Origin: Dryococelus australis | Lineage: Eukaryota > Arthropoda > Insecta > Phasmatodea > Phasmatidae | NCBI GenBank assembly: GCA_029891345.1 | Contig: CM057002.1 | Coordinates: 64,932,590 to 64,996,589 of the forward strand | DNA: 64,000 bases | Direction: 5' to 3' | Part shown: one piece after another, positions 34,194 through 45,746 of the stretch | How positions within the stretch are numbered: position 1 is the first letter of the stretch | Layout of the letters: each line of letters opens with the position of its first letter | Translations under genes and position numbers: made by a program | Notes under the pieces: generated by a model | What the model was told of the DNA's origin: nothing | What the model saw: the letters and a program-made list of their open reading frames with translations, nothing else | Database searches by the model: none

Positions 34194-34729
34194 CAAGATG
34201 TTCGGAAACTGCCTGTCGAAATTCAAACCACAGCATCTGTGAGCGAATAGAAACAAGGAACTCTAGTCATAAATTTTCGAAAAGATCATTTAGTATGTTT
34301 AAATAGAAGTTGAATTTCGGCAAACGACGCCAGGTGTCCGCAGGCATATGTACCTTCACTCACAAGTTGCATGACACGAAGGCGAACGGTGGTGGCACGA
34401 CATGTGGCTAGCGCCTGTACATAGGCAACCATGAGAACGCTAGCTTAACTGTCACTGCGTGGACGCCTGTCAGTGGGACAATGGCAACCCGCTCGACCAA
34501 CAGGCGGCGCAGAGTGGCGCGTACAGCTCCGCCCGTGAATCAGTTCGCCTTCTTGTTATACACTCAGGTAATTTACAGCTGCGGACAGCCGGCCTCGTTT
34601 GCCGAAATTCAACTTCAATCTAAACAAACTAAATGGCCTTTCCGAACATTTTTTGAGTAGAGTTTATTGTTTTTGTTCGTCCAGAAATTCTGTGGTTTGA
34701 ACTTCGAAAGGTAGTTTCCGAACATCTTG
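34194..34729. mobile_element. 536-bp non-autonomous element, about 190-bp inverted ends, TA target
   Basis: Left end CAAGATGTTCGGAAACTGCC and right end, read inward, CAAGATGTTCGGAAACTACC; the similarity continues inward for about 190 bp (for example TTGAAGTTGAATTTCGGCAA on the right arm against TAGAAGTTGAATTTCGGCAA on the left). TA dinucleotides flank both ends (34,192-34,193 and 34,730-34,731), as for Tc1/mariner elements. The middle is GC-rich, non-coding, and contains a cluster of CCG/GGC words. The superfamily is inferred from TA and terminal form. Confidence 0.9.
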
Positions 34730-35100
34730 TATAATAACTTTATTTCCTTAATACATAACAGCTTCACTTATAAATAAATTCTACCAATATTTTGTACGGT
34801 TCGTTGCTTCCCCGGAATAACGCATTATTGTTCAACTTCGCTGGAAATTTTTCACCAACTATTTTCTAAATCAGTAACTTAGTTATTTAATGTTTCTACT
34901 TCTTCGTCTGTATATTGTAGGTAATGTTTTCTCCAACTATTTTCTCGCTACAGTCATGAAAATATTCAGTGGTATTCATATGTACAACTTTGGAGACATT
35001 TTTTCTACAAACGGTGAGTGCTTTGAGCAGTAATCTTTTAGGTTTGTGTCTCTGGGTGGTCAGTCTGGCGTTACTATGATCTAAATAATTGTGGTCTCCC

Positions 35101-35345
35101 GGGGGCCGCGGTGGCGAAGCTGCTAGAGAGTCTACCTCCCACTAAGGCGAACCGGATTCGATTCCCGACGGAGTAACTCCCAGATATTCGGACATGGGAA
35201 ACATGCCGGGCGATGCTGCTGATCGGCAAGTCTTCTCGGGTATCTCCCATTTTTCCCGCATTTGCATTCTGGCGCTGCTTCATCATTTAGATCGGCTCTC
35301 ATACCCACGATATTAAGAGCCGCCGAAACTCCCCACTCCACTCTT
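35101..35345 (+). mobile_element. tRNA-derived SINE (4 of 8)
   Basis: GGCCGCGGTGGCGAAGCTGC head, B-box ATTCGATTCCCGAC, GGAAACATGCCGGGCGATGC body and GATATTAAGAGCCGCC tail. Diverged from copy 3 but colinear throughout. Confidence 0.85.
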
Positions 35346-35390
35346 TACCTGCACCCTCTCAGACGCAAACAATGAAAATAAAATAAACTA

Positions 35391-35789
35391 TAGGCTGTTC
35401 AAGGTAAAATTAGAACTCTTGAAAGACCTGCTTCGGATCTACTTGTATGCACATGGCGTAATCTTCCACCATATGTACAATTAACGTTGCCATGTGCCTG
35501 ATAACCTTATTTGTGCGTCGGTCAAGGGTAACTGTAATTTAAAAAAAAAATTAATATTTTACAAGTATTTTTTCTCACACGTTATGAATTTAAAACAAAA
35601 GAAAAATATAATATTTCACTATTCACCAATCTTTACTTTAACTTTTAATTTAACGGTAACACATGGAACTACTTTCTCTCTTTCGTTGCCAACTTTTCTG
35701 GGCGCGTGGCAGTCTTGTGCCCGTTACAATATATGCAGGTTGGATCAGGGTCATTAAAAAAATGCTCAACTTACTGTGAACAGCATGTA
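35391..35789 (+). mobile_element. MITE family 2 copy b
   Basis: Starts TAGGCTGTTCAAGGTAAAAT and ends TACTGTGAACAGCATGTA; colinear with copy a, including the A-rich centre and the TCGTTGCCAACTTTTCTGGG block. It lies 45 bp downstream of a SINE. The 87-codon plus frame inside is not conserved. Confidence 0.85.
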
Positions 35790-36134
35790 CTAAAGAGGAA
35801 GTTCGTATATTAGCCATAAATATTATTTATAATTGACACACGATGAAATAATAATACATAAGTTAGGCATATTTTTTATCGTATTTACGGAGAGGTTTCG
35901 TATTTACACTGGCCGCCGTGACGTCATGCTCTTTACCATAACGTCAAATCCAAACTGCTGCCAAGATATGACACTAAAATGCCATAAAACCGTACAGTGC
36001 ACATCAGTTTTCTCGGAACACGTTCACGATAGATACCTAATTAAAATTACGAAGATTTATTAATTACATTCTAATCTCCTATAGAACAAGGAAATAAAAT
36101 AATGAATTTATCCATATTGTGGTTTAGTAGTAGC

Positions 36135-36354
36135 TCATTTAATACAAGGCAGGTATAATAACATACTACGCTCATTAATACAAGGCAGGTATAATAACAT
36201 ACTACGCTCATTAATACAAGGCAGGTATAATAACATACTACGCTCATTAATACAAGGCAGGTATAATAACATACTACGCTCATTAATACAAGGCAGGTAT
36301 AATAACATACTACGCTCATTAATACAAGGCAGGTATAATAACATACTACGCTCA
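36135..36354. repeat. 36-bp minisatellite, six copies
   Basis: Unit TCATTAATACAAGGCAGGTA + TAATAACATACTACGC. The length is a multiple of three, so one minus frame encodes a repeated 12-residue unit (SVVCYYTCLVLM), which is an artefact with no start context or conserved flank. Confidence 0.97.
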
Positions 36355-36394
36355 CTTTCATAAGGCAATATTCATGAGTGTAAGTAAAAGAAAT

Positions 36395-36590
36395 ATAAAT
36401 ATACAATTGTACAGTCCTTGCTTTGCTGTTGTCACTTAAATATACAATATACAATTGTACAGTCCTTGCTTGTTGTTGTCAACTTAAATATATAATATAC
36501 AATTGTACAGTCCTTGCTTTGCTGTTGTAAACTTAAATATATAATATACAATTGTACAGTCCTTGCTTTGCTGTTGTCAACTAAAATTTT
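36395..36590. repeat. 48-bp minisatellite, four copies
   Basis: Unit ACAATTGTACAGTCCTTGCT + TTGCTGTTGTCAACTTAAATATATAATAT, starting at 36,403, 36,451, 36,499 and 36,548. Unrelated in sequence to the 36-bp array only 40 bp away. Confidence 0.95.
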
Positions 36591-39500
36591 ATGCTTGGAA
36601 AATATTTCTAGACATGGAAATATACTATAATTAGAAGCTTTTGGATATAATTGAGTGAGCATCAAAGAGAAACAGCAAAATCGAAGAAATCTCTAAATAC
36701 AATTTTTTAAATAGGCTCCCGTATATAATATTTTTAATTATCGCATTAGTATTGCGTCGTACACACATAAAATAAGAATGTGAGGGGCTATAAGTAATTT
36801 TAGAACTTTTTTCGATGAAAATCCCAAAAAGTCAAGTCAGGGTTTACACAGATTATTTATTAATAGCAGTCAGTATATTTCTTACTTTAATCACCACATC
36901 CCATCGCTGTCCAAGCGTTACTGGCATATAAATCTTCTAAGATTCCACGAGACACAACTGTATTTGATTAGCGGGACTGTGACGAACTACCGACACATCT
37001 GCGATATTCCGTCGATGCTTCTCAATAGACTCGCACCTATAAAGTGAATTCACACGACTCGCAGTCACATACGATGCCTAATACATTACATTTTCTCTTA
37101 TCATCCAACAGCTAACTAGAGTGGCTTCTTCAAAACTTTCCTATTCACAACGTTACGAAACTGGATTCGTTGCCCCATCCAGAAGCCAGGCCGGAAGTAA
37201 CAAATAAAAGCCGCCGCTTTGTGGGCACACTTGTGGTTATCATGTCCACAGAACCAATTACCAGTGGAAAAACCAGACGGATGTAGGCACAATCAATAAC
37301 CCAGTCACTCAATCCCTTACACCCTGTTCATTGTCAGCACCAGCCAGCCTCCTCTCTTCTCTTGTTCCGCCCTCTTCTACACTACGGCATCCTATCTCAC
37401 ACACAGCGGGAGGCAGATATTACACCTCGGCACTCACTCGTGAGCCATCAGCACAGAGCAGGCCGGTACAGAGAGGGCGAGTTAGCAGCTACATGCAACT
37501 TCAAACTCTTCAGCGCGTGCAAACAATGCATGGTATGCTTGCGAATTACACTGTCAAGTCCTTTGAACTTTTACTCGAGAAATCTTTTGTAACCCTTCGG
37601 CCAAAATAATGTTTAGTAAGACTACGAAAACTCCTCTTATAAAGACGTATAAACATACAAATTATAATTAAAGTACTAAAATTATATTCTTGTTTTCCAA
37701 CTTACGTTGTTAAGTAATGAGAATAAAAGAACATTTATTATGTTCTTGAAACAACTGAATTTAAAATTGCATTGTATTGACAAAAGTTAAATAAACCTAC
37801 AGAGGCACCGAGACTAATTAACCGTTTGTGGTTTGTATTTTTATTCGTAAATGTATTGTTACATAGACGCCTGAGGAGGGTATTTTAGACCGCGACGGTT
37901 GGATGTCTTAATAAAACTATATGAACTACATTTCGTTTTTAATTTATTCACAGATCTATTATTTAGAGCATTTAATTATCTGTCTCCGCTGTTACTCTTT
38001 TTATTTCACAGTGAGCGCAATGTTCAACGTATATTTCAACTCTAAATAATGTATTTTAAAAACTCTTTTTGGCTATTGTCAATTAACTCATGCTCATCAT
38101 TAACACACGTCCAGTCTATATGTTGCCATCAGTTGTAATGTCTTTCATTCACACATCAAGTCCAATAGTCCAGCCTGCAGTCATACTCTTCACTGCTCTG
38201 ATGTTCGCAGTAGCATATTTTCCTCCTGCTGGTCACTTCTCCCGCCGTTCGCTCCTCTTCTCGCTAGTCGTCCTTCATTCATTCAATAACTCCAGGCCTG
38301 AAGGCCCCAACACACCTTCTATAGCCACTGGCCTTGACCTGGAAGGTTCGCCGCACCCCGAGTTGTAAATATTCCTTTGACTTGCCACCGTCGCGTCTCC
38401 AGTTGCAACTGACAGTTCGGGCGCGTCAGTAAATCGTCCTACTACTCTGTCATTCGCTTCCGATTGCTCTCGCGCGGACAATGCAGCGAGCGCGTAACAG
38501 TATTAAGGCTGCGGTCTCTCATTTGTACAGCTTTGGCCAGAATTATTTTTTTGAACCCAAATGGGAGAGGATATTATAAAATTATCTTACGATTTTGTTA
38601 CAATTTGTTTTTATTACGTATTCAAATTTTTTCAACGCACGAAACTGAATGATTAACTTATTAAATAGACAAAATTTTCGTTAATTAATTAATTGGATAA
38701 AACTATACAATTTATTTTATGTTGAAAAAATTAGACTATACAAATTTTAACAAAATTGTCAGAGGCTTTTACAATATCGACACCCGTTTGGAATTAAAAA
38801 ATTAATTTTCACAAAAGTTGTAGAAATGGTAGATCGTGACCTTAAATAGGCGAAGATTATGATGTTACATCTTGGAAAGAACTGAGCTGAGTAACTGAGA
38901 GAATTAGTGCCCTTCAGAATGACATTAAAATTCTGCGGGTGAATAGCAATATTTTCACAGTTGCAGTACTATAATTACATTATGTATTGTTTTATGAATG
39001 TTTGATTTGGGACTACAGAAATTGCACACATACTGTACCTAAAAAATCTATTACAGTATATTCAGATTAAACATCAGTATCACATTCAGTTTTGTTCGTT
39101 GCACAAATGTTATGCGAAGTGAAATGCAGAGTTGCATGATCATACGAGCTTAGGTTTCTTATATAAAATTGAGTATAACGCAAACCAAATTTCTATACCC
39201 ATTAGAACGTTATACGGTAACTTTCATTTAGCTCTTTCACTTATTTTAAGGAAACACATATATCATAATATAATACTTTCTAACCTTAACTTAGCGTCTT
39301 AAGGCGATTCGTGATCGGTAGAAAAAATTCTCTAGATGTATTAAAATAACGTATTTTATAACGTCAAGAAAGAAATTAACTACTAGGAATACTGTTATCA
39401 TTCTGCAAAAATTTTTAATTTTATGAAGTAATTTTTTGGGAAAAAAAAATATTTTACAGTGTTATTTCATTTATCTGAATGGAGATATTTGCAATGTGAT

Positions 39501-40975
39501 CAGCCTGTTGGTGTAATCATAACCTGGCAATTTTTTCCTATGATAATGAAATTCTACTAGATCTTAATTGCGCTCTTTATTAAAGCACAATGTTCAATTA
39601 TTTTGCTGTGTTACATTAATAAATTGTAAAAATAGGTGGTAATGTACATGTTTTGTAGGTAAACCTCAAATTTAGGAATAAATTATATCACCAGTGCTGC
39701 GTATATTTGTTGAAACCTTCGAAAGCGAGCCATACGTATCGAGTATGAAACAATATTTTCAACAGGATGTCACTGAAAAAAAAAAGGACAACGTATCCAT
39801 AACTTGACTGTGACAAAGACTCTTCAGTTCTAAATGTTCTCCGGACTTTTTCGAAATAATTTAACAAATATAAAAAAATAAATAAGCAGCTACCAATATT
39901 CCTTTAAAAAGATATGATGTTTGCACAGAGCTAGCAACTGTCACAACTCTGAAAAAAAAAAAACGTGTTACTGATGTTCGATATTGTGCGATCTGCACAC
40001 TGATGCGTAGCTGGAAACCCAGAGTTACTTTGCACTAAACACTCAAATAACAGTATAGACTTAAAGGACGTTGCAGAAGTAAATAAATAAATATATGATG
40101 TACATTTAAAGCTTTTTAACGAAATATTTTTACAGTTTATAGTAAATTTCCTATACTCACCTCCGATGAAATCAGTGAATTCTGTAAGTTGTCATCAAAG
40201 ACCGGAGGAAATGAATTTCACAATAGAAAATTTCTAAGGGCTTGTATAATCAACAGAATTGTTATAAAGGGAACTGTTGTAATGTTTTTATAATTATTTT
40301 CCAGGTATATTTGATAAATATTACCAAATTATTTAATAGGTTTATTTCTGAATTTTTATTTAGAGTATATTTTATTTTGATAAATTTAAATGTTTGTGCA
40401 TATTTTTTGATACTTTTTAATAATTTAATATATTATTCTTATTCAGCTTAGCATTCAGTTATGACAAGGACAATGTTTAATACTCTCTTAAAGAAAAACG
40501 CAAAATGTTAGCTACCTGCATAACCAGCTAGCCAACATCCTATACACATACTTGTAGTATACTCAAATGGGGCACTCAAAGGTTTATAGAGTAGGAATTT
40601 GTGTGTTAGTAAAATATATAACAAGAAAGATTTTTTCACTGTGTTTTATAGCAGTTAGTCCATAATTCCCTAAAATGTGATGTAAAAATGTAAAAATAAA
40701 GTTTGTTGACTGTAACTTTCAAGATAACAGGTAAATTAATGTACCCTTCTGTGATTCATCTGCTCACAATTAATCAATCTGCAAAAAAAAATTATATTAG
40801 AGTTCTCAGACATTCGTAGCTGTTGGCTAAATAATCTTGATCTTGAGATGTAGCCACGCTGGAATACTTGTCCACTTCGAGTTTAAAATCGTTTAATGGT
40901 ACCAATGATGTAGTATTTCGTAAAATAACAAAAGGTTATTGATATAAGACTATTTTCTTGACATAAGTATGTGAA
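36591..40975. other. 4.4 kb without recognised genes
   Basis: AT-rich. 37,100-37,610 and 38,100-38,530 are less AT-rich and open on both strands without a known motif. At about 37,866-37,905 a CTGAGGAGGGTATTTTAGACCGCGACGG string resembles, in form only, the short hairpin-like words near the 3' end of some retroelements (given here only as a weak note). Confidence 0.4.
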
Positions 40976-43080
40976 TAAATTTGATGAGGTAGGCCCTAGC
41001 CAAAGACCAAGTTATAAGGAACGCATGTGCTAAAATATTGATTTGCCGTCATTTTGAAAATAAATGCCAGACCCACGTAAAACACACCAGCTTACAGTAA
41101 TGATTGTTTGCCAAATTTTTTTGGACATTGGTAAATTTTCTCCCGAAATGTGGCCAAAAAAATGGACCAATTTTGCAAAATGGTAGAAAAAATAGGCTCT
41201 GTGTAGACACATGTTATTGTTGTAATAGACCCAACTGCCAGCATAGAAAGTTTCAGTAAACTTAGTTACATCGTTCGAACGATATAGAATACTGTTCTAT
41301 ATCGTTCGAACGATATAGAATACTGTTCTAAACGTTTGTATGACCGCCACTTTAAATATGAATCTCTGAACTACTTGAAACATAGCGTTTTGCTTTGCGT
41401 AATGTTGTATTTCTTGTTTCCAAATTTGGTAGGAATGTGTTGATTATTTCCTATTTACAATATAATAATTTTACATTTATTGTGGGGCCATCTTACAAAA
41501 TGGCGGACAAAAGAGGCAATGTATTAGCATATTTAATTCTTGTAGTTTATACCTACAGCGCACCGAGTTTGGTTGAAATGAGCGAACCGGTACCAAATTT
41601 AACATAGCCATCATGTTAAAAATAAGTGCCTTATCCATTAAAGTGTTATATATTTAAATATAGACTACTATAAAAACTAAAATGGTGGATTAGTTACAGC
41701 ATACCTCCCTAAAATAAGTATCTAAATGATAAATTGGCGAAATATGAACATTTGTCTAAATTGGTTAAATTGTTTCCCCGAGATATAAAATGGCCTCTGA
41801 GTATTTTCAAAATAACGAAAAAGAGGGTTAGTAACGACATTCGACTTTTATTGATTTCTAAGTAATACATTTGTATCGAGATTGATTTAAATGTTATTTG
41901 GGGGAAGGGTGTGTGATTTATTCGTATACATTCCAGATAGGCATTCGCGCGATTGCATGAACTTGTCATGCTAAGGAAAAGAACCTAAAAACACCGCTTG
42001 CATACAAAATGTGGCAGAAACCAGCTGAAAAGTTATCAATATAGGGCATTTAAGTGAAATTTTCAAATGACGTTTTTTTTTATTTCGCACAGTAAGAATG
42101 TTATAAATGATTGTATGTCGTGCATGCGCCAAGATTAGTTAGCAAACCATGTTTGTTAATAATTGATTTAATGGTTTCAGATACTGTATATAGTAAAATA
42201 AATTGCTACCAATCAACAATTTTGAAAAACCAAATAGGTAAGCAATTTAGAAGTCCTAATTACTTCTCTGTGTAATAATACTGCATAAGTTTATTTCTTG
42301 GGATACATTTTGGTAGCTAAATAATTGTGATATTGTAAATGTTGGGTATTCAAGGTGGTGTTATCATACAAAAAAATGGACAGAAAGTCTCTCCTAGGTG
42401 TTGACAACGTAAAAAGTTTATTTCAAATGAGTATAATATTTTAGTAGTTTATCTGATCGATTTGTCGTACTATAATAATTTATATATCCGTCCACAATTT
42501 TGAAGACATATTTTTACTCTACTATGATTGAATTGCATTTCCGGGTAACAGTGTGAAAATGTTATTAATTCAAGTAAATAAATCTTACAAGATTGCAGCT
42601 GAAAGAGGCAGTTCCTTGATGTGCTTATTGGTTGCAATACCTACTGGCAGCATATAAAATTTGTTTGAAATCAGACAGGAAGCTTCTTTAGCACAATTTT
42701 TCAAAAGTAGTGCCTAATACCGGAAATCATATATGTTAAGAGCGGTCTGCCATGACACTCTTTTTATGCTAGAACTGATAGGAATCTGTATACTTGCTCT
42801 CAAGATGTTTCGTTAGAGCTTTATTTTCCAGGTATTACTTACTGTTCTTATAAATTTCATACTGGTGTTCATGATCCCAGTGTTCAAATTATGAATTTTC
42901 TTCGTGGCAACCTTGATTTGAATGTATTGAATTGTTTCTGAGATATAACTATAGCATACGAAAGTGTAAAATGGCCACCATTTTGAAAATACATGTTTGA
43001 TTTTGTCAACATTTAGTAAACTCTGTCGTTCTTACGTTGGTGAAACTCTCTGTTGGTTTTGAAAGCATTCGAAATTGTTT
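40976..43080. repeat. Ancient degenerate repeat field
   Basis: Recurring loosely similar words at irregular spacing: AAAATGGC/CATTTTGAAAAT (41,050; 41,499; 41,784; 42,970), CCTAC/CCAGCATA-AAGTTTSRKTGAAAT (41,230; 41,550; 42,645) and TTGTTTCYSAGATATA (41,768; 42,928). They suggest several very old copies of one repeat. Copy borders cannot be set by eye. No coding. Confidence 0.4.
41272..41334. repeat. Duplicated perfect palindrome
   Basis: ATATCGTTCGAACGATAT is an 18-bp perfect palindrome; it and the adjoining AGAATACTGTTCT occur twice in tandem (31-bp unit; first copy lacks its left two bases). AGAATACTGTTCT is itself near-palindromic. Confidence 0.9.
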
Positions 43081-44040
43081 TTCTTGGAGGGGCGGGGGGT
43101 TAACACACTCAAATACAAAGACGTCTGCCCCCACGCACTCATATATACGAGGGTGATCGAAAGATTAATATTTATTTTTCTATACAGGCTTCAAACTGCA
43201 GTAAAAATGTATTTAGAAAGTATGCATTAAATTCCTAACAAACATGATATTTTTGTGTCTCATTGCATGAGAGGTGATAGCCGGTAGGCTACATGGTCTA
43301 CACAAATTACACCATGGGAGTTAATCAATTGCATGTTTTGGACACATAATTCATTCAAAAACGTTTGGTTCATTCGGGTATCCGGGATTACTTTTGGAAT
43401 TACGGATTTTATTTTATTCTTCGTGTGCCACCAGCAGAAAACTCCCTCCTATTCAGTACACTGCGATGTCAAAAATTTACTGCCAGACGTAAACTTAAGA
43501 AAGCAGAGCATTCTTCTCCGTTGTGTACTCAACGTACACTGGGACGAGAGCATTCTTCTACCTATGCCCCCCAAGCGGCCCTTTCACCAGACTGTCGTGA
43601 CGGCTGCAATCCCGAAACCAATCTTACGTGACATCGCCAGTCCGAAATCCTCGGCAGCGTTGCCATGGCGACAAGGTACATTCCCTGACTGCCCTCTTCC
43701 TCCCCTTTCCCTCCCTCCAACAGCGTAATCTCGTGAATGTCATATTGCGCGTGCCGTTGCTACTCTGCCGTGGGGACCGTGGAATTACGACGGGCCGGGT
43801 AGGGTGTTGGGAGGGGGGGGGGGCGAAGGTGGATCTAGTCGATACGGATGCTGCACGGGTTCTTCTCGGGCGGGGTCAACGCCTCTCACAACTCCGAAAT
43901 ATCCTCCCACACCACATCTCCCTCGTAGTGCGGTGAAGATCACCTGGCTCCTAGACCGAGCTTGCTCGAGAGTTAGTATTCCGGACGTACCTTCGGCCTA
44001 TGTCAGCAAACAAATACCCTGGGGAATACATCTTGCCAGG
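43081..44040. other. GC-richer stretch, unassigned
   Basis: A G-run at 43,085-43,099 and another at 43,811-43,823 bound a mostly GC-rich segment with overlapping plus frames up to 131 codons (43,333-43,728). No motif recognised; three plus frames are open over the same bases, so composition explains them. Confidence 0.35.
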
Positions 44041-44298
44041 AGACGCTGTGGCTGAGCGGTTAGGCTGTTCGCCTCCCAGCAAGGCGAACCGGGTTCAATC
44101 CCCGGCCGGGGTCACTACCGGATTTTCGTTTAAGTGGGTATCGCGCCGGACGATGCAGCTGGTCGGGCGGGTTTTCTAGGGGATCTCCCGTTTCCCCATG
44201 CCTTCGTAATCTTACGCTACTCCGTTGTCACCTCATTTCACTCTCATCGGTTCTCAAGACCTCAATGTTAAGAGCCACCCAAATCTCTCGACAACAAC
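44041..44298 (+). mobile_element. tRNA-derived SINE (5 of 8)
   Basis: A near-complete copy. GTGGCTGAGCGGTTAGGCTG head; GTTCGCCT...AGGCGAAC can pair as an extended anticodon-type stem; CCGGGTTCAATCCCCGG is a perfect T-arm. Body and tail are as in copy 3, ending CCCAAATCTCTCGACAACAA. Confidence 0.9.
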
Positions 44299-44785
44299 GA
44301 CATCTTGCCAGTAAAGGTAAAAGCCATCACGGCCGTCGAAGACAGGTCTGGACACTAGCCTGAGAAGTTGACGCCCTTATTGACCCATTTAGTTCATAAA
44401 CCCAGCCGCAGAGCGTTGCTACCGAAGTAGTGCTGTAAAAAAAAACTACGTTGCAGAGTTTTTGAAATCCCCGTTGTTCCACGAAACTATTAAATGGGCT
44501 TCAAATATGTAGATCTACGGGAAAGAGCGCACACCTTAAGTGGGGGCTGTCGAGTGCTTTCAAGACGTCACTTACATTAGAAATACAATTCCAGAATACT
44601 CCAAAAAAACTTTTTTTTTTTTTAAAAAAGACCTTTCAACGTGCAGTATCTCAAAATACACGCCTCAGATACGTACAAATCTACTCTAGAACCCTGCATT
44701 GAAGCTTCCCCGCAGACTTTCCAACTAGAAGAAAATTGGGTTACAAACTGAAAGTCCCATAGGTACACGCAGTGCGACGAGAACA
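44299..44785. other. Nothing recognised
   Basis: Intergenic; one poly-T/poly-A hairpin-like run at about 44,608-44,628. Confidence 0.4.
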
Positions 44786-44911
44786 CTACACCTTGTTAAA
44801 AGCCTTGCGCTTAGATACGATGGCGCACTTGATGCGCGTGGGAATGTCGTCTTTTTCGCGCCCGAACTTGTTGATCTCGAGCGCGGAAAACAGCTTGAGG
44901 TAGGCGACGGC
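44786..44911 (-). CDS. Possible terminal coding exon, unassigned
   Basis: The minus strand from 44,911 reads 41 sense codons and TAG (44,786-44,788). About 80% of third positions are G or C (33 of 41), against a strongly AT-rich setting. The peptide is charged and compact, with landmarks AVAYLKLFSALEINKFG and DDIPTRIKC, ending KRKAFNKV. Immediately upstream a T-rich tract ending CCTCCTAAG looks like a 3' splice acceptor before the GCC codon. This may be the last exon of a host gene continuing beyond the window, or a retrocopy fragment. I cannot name the protein. Confidence 0.45.
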   Translation of the reverse strand, partial: AVAYLKLFSALEINKFGREKDDIPTRIKCAIVSKRKAFNKV

Positions 44912-45196
44912 CTTAGGAGGCCAAAATAAATGTAAAACCACACAGTCATAGTTTAATCTGTGTAATAAAGTCCCGCTGTTTCATTAGATCCGATCTAAAC
45001 AAGACAGCGTGAGGATGAAATCTCTGCATGCCGGAGGTGTAGTGTGCATCAAGATTTGTCATCTGTAGTGTTAGGGCGGGGAGTGTTCATGGGTCTCCGA
45101 ACCAGCCGACTTTCAAGCAGCAGCTCCTCAATGACAGAGGATCGGCTGCAGCTTCAAGTCAGGGCGAGTCCTCTTTACCGGTCCTTCCTGTGTTAA

Positions 45197-45328
45197 GGGC
45201 GCGTTTATAGCGGAGCCGAGAGCGGAGAGGAGAGCGAGGTGTATAATTGGTTTGATTCCGTCACGCTACACCTCTTTGCTCACCACGCCTCTCTCCTCTC
45301 CGCTCGCCGCTCCACTATAAACGCAGAC
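45197..45328. mobile_element. 132-bp foldback MITE at a TTAA site
   Basis: Ends GGGCGCGTTTATAGCGGAGC and, read inward from the right, GTCTGCGTTTATAGTGGAGC. Pairing extends through GAGCGGAGAGGAGAG and GAGGTGTA on both arms, leaving a loop of about 25 bp. TTAA flanks both sides (45,193-45,196 and 45,329-45,332), the target used by piggyBac-type elements. The family is inferred from the target only. Confidence 0.9.
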
Positions 45329-45375
45329 TTAATTCCCGTCCTCAACTATCTACCTAAGGCTCACCCTACCAAGGG

Positions 45376-45650
45376 TTGTTGAGAGATTTGGACAGCTATT
45401 TACAAAGAGGCATTGGCAGTTGGCAGTCGGTGAGGGTGCAATGAGGTGAGAGTGAAGCAGCGCCGGAATGCAAGGGCGGGGTAAACGGGAGACCCCCTAC
45501 CCCCCCCCCCCCCGAGGAAACCCGTCGACCAGCGGCAACGTCCGTCACGATTCCCATTTTGCGAAAATCCAGGAGCGACCCGGCCGGGGATTGAACCGGG
45601 TTCACCTTGGTAGGAGATGAGCAGACTAACAGCTCAGCCACCGCCCCCCC
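45376..45650 (-). mobile_element. tRNA-derived SINE, reverse copy (6 of 8)
   Basis: Read on the minus strand: GCGGTGGCTGAGCTGTTAG head, GGTTCAATCCCCGGCCGGG B-box region, TTTTCGCAAAATGGGAATCG body, and CCAAATCTCTCAACAAC tail. It has a long poly-C run inside (about 45,501-45,515) and another at the head end (45,644-45,657), probably slippage of existing CCCC sites. Confidence 0.85.
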
Positions 45651-45718
45651 CCCCCCGATCAAGGTATGTATAGAGTATAGAAGAACTAATTATTTTATAC
45701 GGGGTTGTTGTCAAAATA

Positions 45719-45746
45719 TTATATATATATGTATATATATATACAT
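45719..45746. repeat. (AT)n microsatellite with GT interruption
   Basis: TATATATATATGTATATATATATA run. Confidence 0.9.

Noticed and set aside
36071-36454. Minus frame with a repeated 12-residue unit SVVCYYTCLVLM
   Set aside because: The 36-bp DNA unit is divisible by three, so a periodic frame is automatic. No conserved flanking coding sequence.
37860-37925. Retroelement 3' end suggested by a CTGAGGAGG...GCGACGG string
   Set aside because: The likeness is to a general form only; no reverse transcriptase trace upstream.
43333-44055. Plus-strand frames up to 131 codons
   Set aside because: Three frames open over the same DNA, glycine/proline-rich from G and C runs; no recognisable family.
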